This document shows positions 55,270 through 60,635 of a stretch of 60,635 bases of DNA, piece after piece. The translations under genes and the position numbers were made by a program. Source of the DNA: an uncultured Vampirovibrio sp. (GTDB taxonomy: Bacteria > Cyanobacteriota > Vampirovibrionia > Gastranaerophilales > Gastranaerophilaceae); assembly GCA_910583725.1 (NCBI GenBank), contig CAJTXZ010000016.1, positions 1-60,635 on the forward strand, given 5' to 3'. The notes beneath the pieces were generated by a model. The model was not told the DNA's origin. It searched no databases and worked only from the letters and a program-made list of their open reading frames with translations. Position 1 is the first letter of the stretch, and each line of letters starts with the position of its first letter.

Positions 55270-55733
55270 TTAAAACCCTTTTCCCAGCTGCTTTTTAGGA
55301 AATGGGATTATTTTTTTATTTGGCGGATTTTCGTTTATTCTCAGATTATTCTCAGATTTTTTAGAAAATAAATTATCGAGCTTGTTCATTGCTGTGTTGA
55401 TGCCATCTTTATTATTTTGCGCGTAAATATTATAGGTAGTATCCCAGTCTTCATGTCCTGCCTGATTTTGTGCAAATTTTCCTGAAAGCCCGCTTGAAAG
55501 AATTAGGTCAATATACGAAGCTCTAATATCGTGTAATCGGATTCTTTCAGTTATTCCACACATTTTTAAAAGAGGTTGCCAAAAGCGGTTTCGTAAATTA
55601 TTAGGATTTAAATAATTTCCGACCTCGTTAGGGAATAATAATTTATATTCCGATTTTGATTTTGAAATATGTTCTTCAATTAAATCGGCCAATTTTGGGA
55701 ATATATAAACTTTCCTGATTGATTTATCAGTTT
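55270..55733 (-). pseudogene. Truncated tyrosine recombinase (integrase), C-terminal catalytic part only
   Basis: The minus-strand frame from 55733 reads LQTDKSIRKVYIFPKLADL and continues through LLFPNEVG, RLHDIRAS (HxxR box), AGHEDWDTTYNIYAQ (final His and Tyr) to the stop at 55270. This is the Lys beta-hairpin onward of a phage/XerC-type integrase; the DNA-binding domain and the first catalytic Arg are missing. Homology stops exactly where the palindromic repeat at 55734 begins. A TTG at 55692 could start a 140-residue product, but it would be inactive. It is the relic of an element integrated at tRNA-Arg. Confidence 0.85.
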
Positions 55734-55757
55734 GTAGGTTGGGTTTTAACCCAACAT
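55734..55757. repeat. Short-loop TTGGGTT/AACCCAA palindrome at the integrase break
   Basis: GTAGGTTGGGTTTTAACCCA, then ACAT. It shares TTGGGTTTTAACCCAACATT with 762-783, and its left end is the point at which the integrase reading frame loses homology. Confidence 0.7.
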
Positions 55758-56491
55758 TATCATCCCCCCATCATACTCCCCTTAAACCCAATTTTCAACA
55801 AACAAATTAAATCTTAATAAATGCCCTAAAACCTACCCCAATCAACATTTCTAACCCCCCATTCACCCCCTAATCTAAATAATGCTTCAAATAATAATTA
55901 AAATCTCAACCAAGATTATAATTTCTCCACTCAAACACATCCGCAACAATGATTTAGCCCTGCATTCTTTACGCCTGATTAACTATATCAATATAGCGAG
56001 CCAGCAATATCCCCAAAACCCTGCAATATTTTTCATTCAAGCCCATTCCCATTCAATACCCTAAGCTTATACCTGTTAACATAATTCCTAATCCTTGTTT
56101 CTTCAAAGTGTTGCGCTTGTGAGTAGAATTGACGCTATACTTTTATATTAACTTTTGTAACAAATGTGTTATGCTGCTGACAAATTATAAAATGTTTGCG
56201 TTTTATATAAACAAAGGTCATAAAGAGTGCAATAACAGCAGCCGTATAATGGTTGCTGTTATATTTAAATAATATGCGTTGTTAAATCTTGGCCTCGTAC
56301 CAAGATATTAAGACTCTATAAACAAATATGTTAAAAATGTCCTTATTGTTTTTCGTTTATGCCATTAATAATTTTTGTACTTCATTTTGAAATTACTTGG
56401 AATAATATTCAAAATACAATAAATGCTAACCTTTGTTTTTATACAATCGGGTCATTTAAATTCTAAAAGTGTACTCTATTATTTTTGTATT
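55758..56491. other. Intergenic region, C-rich left part and a 12-bp hairpin
   Basis: No supported gene. 55758-56080 is rich in C on the plus strand with repeated ACCCC and CCCTAA-like words. At 56232-56262 a 12-bp stem (ATAACAGCAGCC/GGTTGCTGTTAT, one wobble pair) with a 7-nt loop could be a terminator or part of a small RNA, though no T run follows. The region probably includes decayed remains of the tRNA-Arg element. Confidence 0.55.
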
Positions 56492-57376
56492 ATGAAACAC
56501 AAAGGAATCATACTTGCAGGAGGTGCCGGTACAAGACTGTATCCTGCCTCTCTTCCCATATCTAAAATACTATTGCCTGTTTATGATAAACCAATGATTT
56601 ATTATCCATTATCTGTCCTTATTTCTGCAGGCATTGATGAAATATTAATTATCACAAACAAGAGAGATGAAGAAAATTTCAAATATACCTTGGGAGATGG
56701 CTCAAAATTTGGGGTTAAAATCCAATACAAAATTCAGCAAATTCCAAAAGGCGTTGCTGAGTCTCTTTTAATTGCAGAGGATTTTCTTCAAAATCATCCT
56801 CTGGTTTTAATTTTGGGCGACAATATTTTTTATGGCGGAAATTTTAATAAAATATTGAAAAAGGCTATTACAGATAATAAATACGCCACAATTTTTGGAT
56901 GTTATTCTAAAACCCCGCAAAAGTTTGGAGTAATTGAACTTGATGAATACGGTAATGTAATTTCAATTGAAGAAAAACCAAAAAAGCCAAAATCAAACTA
57001 TGCTGTATCTGGGCTTTATATTTACAATAATGATGCGGTCCGGCTTGCAAAACAACTTGTTCCATCTGTTCGCGGCGAGCTTGAAATTACTGATTTGAAT
57101 AATCTCTATTTAAATTTATTTGAATTAAAGGCGGTTCTCTTTGAGAAAGATATATTTTGGCAAGATACAGGCACATTTGATTCAATGCTTGAAGCAGCCT
57201 TATTTATTAAAAATGAAGAATGCAAAACAGGACAAAAAATTGGTTGTATAGAAGAAGCAGCCATAAAAACCGGTTTTATATCGCAAGAGAAGTGTTTTGA
57301 AAATATAAGTATTTATCCTAAAAACCAATATTATGACTATGTTTATCAATTCGAGGGGGATAAAAAATATGTATGA
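56492..57376 (+). CDS. rmlA: Glucose-1-phosphate thymidylyltransferase
   Basis: 294 residues from ATG 56492, the family length; the frame is open 23 codons upstream without support. It makes dTDP-glucose (or a related NDP-sugar) for surface glycans. Motifs: GIILAGGAGTRLYPAS, SKILLPVYDKPMIYYPLSVL, QQIPKGVAESLLIAEDFL, LILGDNIFYG, FWQDTGTFDSMLEAA. No rmlB, rmlC or rmlD is present in this window. The stop overlaps the glf start by 8 nt, so translation is coupled. Confidence 0.93.
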   Translation: MKHKGIILAGGAGTRLYPASLPISKILLPVYDKPMIYYPLSVLISAGIDEILIITNKRDEENFKYTLGDGSKFGVKIQYKIQQIPKGVAESLLIAEDFLQNHPLVLILGDNIFYGGNFNKILKKAITDNKYATIFGCYSKTPQKFGVIELDEYGNVISIEEKPKKPKSNYAVSGLYIYNNDAVRLAKQLVPSVRGELEITDLNNLYLNLFELKAVLFEKDIFWQDTGTFDSMLEAALFIKNEECKTGQKIGCIEEAAIKTGFISQEKCFENISIYPKNQYYDYVYQFEGDKKYV

Positions 57377-58538
57377 TAATACAAACCTTGTCGTCGGAGC
57401 AGGCATTTCCGGGGCTGTTATTGCAAGAAAAATTGCAGAAAAGCTTAATGAAAAAGTTTTAGTTATTGATAAGAAAAATCATATTGCAGGTAATTGTTAT
57501 GATTACAGAGATAAAAATGGTATTACAATTCATAAATTCGGTTCTCATATTTTTCACACCAATAATGACAGGGTCTGGAAATTCTTAAACAGATTTGCTG
57601 ACTTTAATACTTATATGCACAGGGTTTATGCAATAATTGACGGTATTGAGACAGCAATTCCTTTTAACTTTAATACTCTTTATGATGTTTTTCCAAAATT
57701 ACTGGCTGAAAAATTAGAGACAAAACTTCTTGAAAAATTTGACTATAATTCACGAATTCCGATTTTAGAATTTAAAAAATTTAATAATGAAAAATTAGAT
57801 TTTCTTGCAGATTTTATTTATAAAAAAGTTTTTTTAAATTATACCATTAAACAATGGGGTTTAAGGCCTGATGATATTGATAGCTCTGTTACAGCAAGGG
57901 TACCATGCCTTATAAGCAGAGACAGTCGTTATTTTCAGGATAAATATCAGGGAATTCCATTGTGCGGATATTCCCATATGATTACAAATATGTTGAAACA
58001 TCCAAATATCGAAATAAAAACAAATTCAGATTTTAGCAAATATAAAAACAAAAAATTTAAAAGAATTTTTTACACAGGTTCTATTGATGAATTTTTTGAA
58101 TACAAATTTGGTTCGCTTTCGTACAGAAGCGTTTCCTTTAAATTTGAAGAACACAAATGTGCTTATTATCAAAAAAACAGTGTCGTAAATTATCCTGATA
58201 ATTATGATTTTACAAGAATTCATGAATATAAATATTACCTTAATGAAAATTCTAAAAACACTGTTATTGCAAAAGAATATTCAACCGATTTTAAATTAGG
58301 TATAAATGAAAGATATTACCCCATTGTGAATGAGCAAAATACAGAGCTTTATAATAGATATAAAAAACTTGCCCGAACGTATGATAACGTCTACTTCCTT
58401 GGAAGACTTGGAGACTATAAATATTACGATATAGATAAGGCCGTGTTAAGGGCATTAGAGCGTTTTGATGAAGTTTTTGAAAATAAGGTAATTTTAAACT
58501 TCAATAAAGATTTACAAGTTAATATTAAGGAGATATGA
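57369..58538 (+). CDS. glf: UDP-galactopyranose mutase
   Basis: 389 residues from ATG 57369 (GAGGGGGA upstream). This FAD enzyme converts UDP-galactopyranose to UDP-galactofuranose, a precursor for galactofuranose-containing glycans. Motifs: NLVVGAGISGAVIARKIAEK, IDKKNHIAGNCYD, HKFGSHIFHTNNDRVWKF, NYTIKQWGLRPDDIDSSVTA, RIHEYKYY and the late FAD site FLGRLGDYKYYDIDKAVLRA. All expected parts are present. It is coupled to rmlA upstream and overlaps the GT2 gene downstream by 4 nt. Confidence 0.95.
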   Translation: MYDNTNLVVGAGISGAVIARKIAEKLNEKVLVIDKKNHIAGNCYDYRDKNGITIHKFGSHIFHTNNDRVWKFLNRFADFNTYMHRVYAIIDGIETAIPFNFNTLYDVFPKLLAEKLETKLLEKFDYNSRIPILEFKKFNNEKLDFLADFIYKKVFLNYTIKQWGLRPDDIDSSVTARVPCLISRDSRYFQDKYQGIPLCGYSHMITNMLKHPNIEIKTNSDFSKYKNKKFKRIFYTGSIDEFFEYKFGSLSYRSVSFKFEEHKCAYYQKNSVVNYPDNYDFTRIHEYKYYLNENSKNTVIAKEYSTDFKLGINERYYPIVNEQNTELYNRYKKLARTYDNVYFLGRLGDYKYYDIDKAVLRALERFDEVFENKVILNFNKDLQVNIKEI

Positions 58539-59551
58539 TGAACTGCAAAATTTCAGTAATAATACCTGTATATAATGTGGAAAAATATCTGGCACAGTGT
58601 TTGGATACTATTGTGGAACAGACGCTAAGAGAAATAGAAATTATATGCATAAATGACGACTCAAAAGATTTTTCGAAGCAAATTCTTGAAAAATACCGTG
58701 CATTTGATGACAGAATAAAAATTATAAATAAGGAAAACGGCGGCTATGGTGCAGCGTGCAACACCGGCCTGAAACTGGCGCAGGGTGAGTATATAAGTAT
58801 AATCGAACCGGATGATTTTATTGATAAAAATATGTTTGATGACTTATATAATCTTGCTAAAGAAAACAAGGCTGATATCGTAAAATCTTCATTCTATGAG
58901 TATAAAGACAGCGAAAATGGCGCTGTTATAAATAAAATCAATTGGGAAAGCCAGTATAAAATGCCGGATAAAGTTTTTACAATAGAAGATTACTCGCAGT
59001 TCATTTATTTTCATCCAAGTATTTGGTCTTGTATTTATAAAAAAGCTTTTCTTGATAAAAATAATATCAGGTTTGTGGAAGCAAAAGGCGCAGGGTGGGT
59101 TGATAATCCTTTTCAAATTCAAACATTATGCAAAGCAAAGAGGATTTTCTACACAGACAAAGCCTACTACTATTACAGGCTGACAAATCCAACATCATCA
59201 AGCAATATCGTTAATATTAATAATCCGTTTGACAGAAGTGATGAAGTCCATAGTTTTTTAAAACAATATAAAGTAACTAACGAGAATTTCTTTGCATTTT
59301 TATATAAAAGAGAGCTTGCATATATTGATACGGTGCTCTCAGGTTTAAGTATTGAGCTTTTTGATTTTGCCTGTGAAAAAATAAATCAAATGATAACAAG
59401 AATGAATAAGGATATAATTTATAAAAATACGCTCGTTAATGATTACGAAAGAATGTTTTATGAAAAATGCAAGAACAGGGCGGGTATTTCTGAATTAATG
59501 TATGAAATTAAAAAACGTAATGAAAACATTGAAGTTGTGAACATTGATTAA
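58535..59551 (+). CDS. GT2 family glycosyltransferase
   Basis: 338 residues. GT-A fold start MMNCKISVIIPVYNVEKYLA, then CINDDSKDFSKQILEKY, NGGYGAACNTGLKLAQGEYI, and the metal-binding EPDDFID. The rest resembles capsular/LPS transferases. AAGGAG precedes the ATG, which overlaps the glf stop. The donor may be UDP-galactofuranose, by context only. It is the last gene of the rmlA-glf-GT2 unit. Confidence 0.9.
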   Translation: MMNCKISVIIPVYNVEKYLAQCLDTIVEQTLREIEIICINDDSKDFSKQILEKYRAFDDRIKIINKENGGYGAACNTGLKLAQGEYISIIEPDDFIDKNMFDDLYNLAKENKADIVKSSFYEYKDSENGAVINKINWESQYKMPDKVFTIEDYSQFIYFHPSIWSCIYKKAFLDKNNIRFVEAKGAGWVDNPFQIQTLCKAKRIFYTDKAYYYYRLTNPTSSSNIVNINNPFDRSDEVHSFLKQYKVTNENFFAFLYKRELAYIDTVLSGLSIELFDFACEKINQMITRMNKDIIYKNTLVNDYERMFYEKCKNRAGISELMYEIKKRNENIEVVNID

Positions 59552-59573
59552 TAAAATATATTATACAGAGCCC

Positions 59574-60404
59574 TTAAATTTTACAGATTGATTTTGCCAG
59601 TCTCTCATTTCTGTTTGAGCTTAAAATATTTCTTAATTTCATAATTGCCTGCGCATGAAGCTGACAAACCCTGGATTCTGAAATATTTATAGCAGCACCT
59701 ATTTCTTTTAGCGTCATATTCTCATGATAATAAAGAACTAAAAGCATCCTTTCTCTTTCGGGCAATTTTTTCAGGGCATATTCAAGTTCTCGTTTTGCAT
59801 CCTTTTTTTCTATTGCCTCTTCGGGGCGTTCTGTTTTTTGATCTTCAATAGTATCTATAATTTCGATACTGTCATCCCCTTGTCCTCTTTTATCATAGAG
59901 TGAATCAACCCCTGTATCAGAGGATAAAATTTCATCAATTTTTTCTTTTTCAAGGCCGGTGTATTCGGCAAGCTCGCTTGTTGTCGGCATTCTGTCGAGT
60001 TTTTGTTTTAAAATTTCAGATGCCTGTTTTAATTCCTTAATTTTTTTTCTTATGGTTCTTGGAAGCCAGTCTGAAGATCTTATCCTGTCTATAATACAGC
60101 CTCTTATCCGCATAAGCGCGTATGTTTCAAACTTCGCTCCCTTGTTTGGTGAAAATTTTTCAACAGCATCAATTAAACCTTCAACACCGTAGCTTGCAAT
60201 ATCTTCATAAGTAAAAGATGGAGGAAGATTGACTTTTATTCTTCCAATGACATATCTTGTTAAGTAGATGTATTGAACAATTATTTTGTCTCTTACCGTC
60301 TTGTTGCTTCTGTCAGAAAGATATTCTTTCCATAGCTCAGACAATTCTTCGTCTGATATTTTTGTAATCTTTTTAAAAGAGTTAATTTCAAAATTCTCAC
60401 TCAT
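59574..60404 (-). CDS. FliA/WhiG-type RNA polymerase sigma factor
   Basis: 276 residues of the sigma-28 group. Region 2 is DKIIVQYIYLTRYVIGRI, YEDIASYGVEGLIDAVEKF, GAKFETYALMRIRGCIIDRI; the family signature between regions 2 and 3 is WLPRTIRKKIKELKQASEIL; region 4 is LPERERMLLVLYYHENMTLK, EIGAAINISESRVCQLHAQA. In other bacteria this group controls flagella, sporulation or surface genes. No flagellar or anti-sigma gene is visible here. It converges with the GT2 gene (22 nt apart). Confidence 0.9.
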   Translation of the reverse strand: MSENFEINSFKKITKISDEELSELWKEYLSDRSNKTVRDKIIVQYIYLTRYVIGRIKVNLPPSFTYEDIASYGVEGLIDAVEKFSPNKGAKFETYALMRIRGCIIDRIRSSDWLPRTIRKKIKELKQASEILKQKLDRMPTTSELAEYTGLEKEKIDEILSSDTGVDSLYDKRGQGDDSIEIIDTIEDQKTERPEEAIEKKDAKRELEYALKKLPERERMLLVLYYHENMTLKEIGAAINISESRVCQLHAQAIMKLRNILSSNRNERLAKSICKI

Positions 60405-60561
60405 TATTATTTTTCCAAGTCTTTAACACAATAAGTATTTGCCATAAAATTTATTATTCTATGGTTTTAGTGATTAGCAATTTACAAAACTATTGTCCTA
60501 GAATTAACCCTTTTTGCCATCATTTATTTATATGAAAATATGAAGAAATGTTACATTAAAT

Positions 60562-60589
60562 ATTATAGCTGCCCCGCAACGCCCCGCAA
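60562..60589 (-). promoter_or_regulatory. Possible promoter of the sigma gene, with -35 inside the decamer repeat
   Basis: On the minus strand TATAAT (60567-60562) is preceded, 16 nt away, by TTGCGG (60589-60584) in the second decamer copy. The leader would be about 150 nt. The rest of 60405-60560 shows nothing else. Confidence 0.35.
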
Positions 60590-60635
60590 CGCCCCGCAAC
60601 GCCCCGCAACGCCCCGCAACGCCCCGCAACGCCCC
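60571..60635. repeat. GCCCCGCAAC tandem decamer, at least 6.5 copies, runs off the window
   Basis: Six perfect copies and a half copy of a 10-bp unit that is 80% GC, in otherwise AT-rich sequence. The total length is unknown because the window ends inside it. Confidence 0.98.

Noticed and set aside
55882..56064. 60-codon frame downstream of the integrase relic
   Set aside because: No ribosome-binding site, composition like surrounding non-coding DNA, and no recognisable family.
60571..60635. CRISPR array
   Set aside because: Units are 10 bp with no spacers; it is a simple tandem repeat.

Overview
Organism. The window is AT-rich and comes from a diderm bacterium: it has a lipoprotein-type RND adaptor, an RND pump and several Sec signal peptides. 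It looks like a non-photosynthetic relative of cyanobacteria, most likely Candidatus Gastranaerophilales (Melainabacteria/Vampirovibrionia). That is an inference. It rests on the N-terminal N-N-[IL]-x-F-G tag at residues 7-12 of two unrelated proteins, an IERKVFG/LEQRIFG repeat protein of a kind I associate with cyanobacteria and melainabacteria, TrmFO, and the general gene complement. Most of the window is ordinary chromosome with two decayed accessory patches.

Layout. 1-2470 is an accessory patch: a CAU-anticodon tRNA with its terminator, several dispersed palindromic repeats, a gene for a likely mono-ADP-ribosyltransferase, and a 33-codon remnant of a Ca-binding protein abutting a repeat. 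2475-6591 is a two-gene RND efflux operon. 6694-18550 holds a tail-anchored amidohydrolase, bioF with an AGCS amino-acid/Na+ symporter, a LysM membrane protein, an XRE-like protein, pth, two exported proteins of unknown function, and two large paralogous proteins of an unrecognised family. 18707-34623 is mostly housekeeping: comEC, a UvrD-type helicase-nuclease, yebC, a TPR protein with glutaredoxin, an FtsB/DivIC-like protein, an asparaginase-II-family protein, a GspE-N-like protein, a CDF metal exporter, rlmN, trmFO and pepA. 34624-37355 has an FG-tagged membrane protein whose gene carries a G9 tract, followed by 1.55 kb of repeat-bearing non-coding DNA. 37356-47636 has an MscS channel, a TPR protein, a two-gene operon of unknown membrane proteins, a 29-aa membrane micro-ORF, rsh-ribF, a DUF167 protein and a GAF-GGDEF-HD-GYP regulator. 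47633-59551 is a surface-glycan neighbourhood: a lipid-phosphate sugar synthase-like GT2, three tandem GT-C membrane transferases, a TPR protein, then rmlA-glf-GT2. It is interrupted by a tRNA-Arg with a truncated integrase. The window closes with a FliA/WhiG-type sigma factor gene (minus strand) and a GC-rich decamer repeat running off the end.

How it fits together. The glycan genes supply an activated sugar nucleotide (RmlA), possibly UDP-galactofuranose (Glf), a lipid-linked donor (GT2) and membrane transferases (GT-C). Rsh and the GGDEF/HD-GYP protein are the second-messenger enzymes. ComEC serves DNA uptake, and the convergent helicase-nuclease processes DNA ends. The points most worth following are the ADP-ribosyltransferase, the FG N-terminal tag, the two-member EF-hand-like/Gly-rich/coiled-coil family, the G9 contingency-like tract, and the palindromic repeats sitting exactly at gene-remnant edges.
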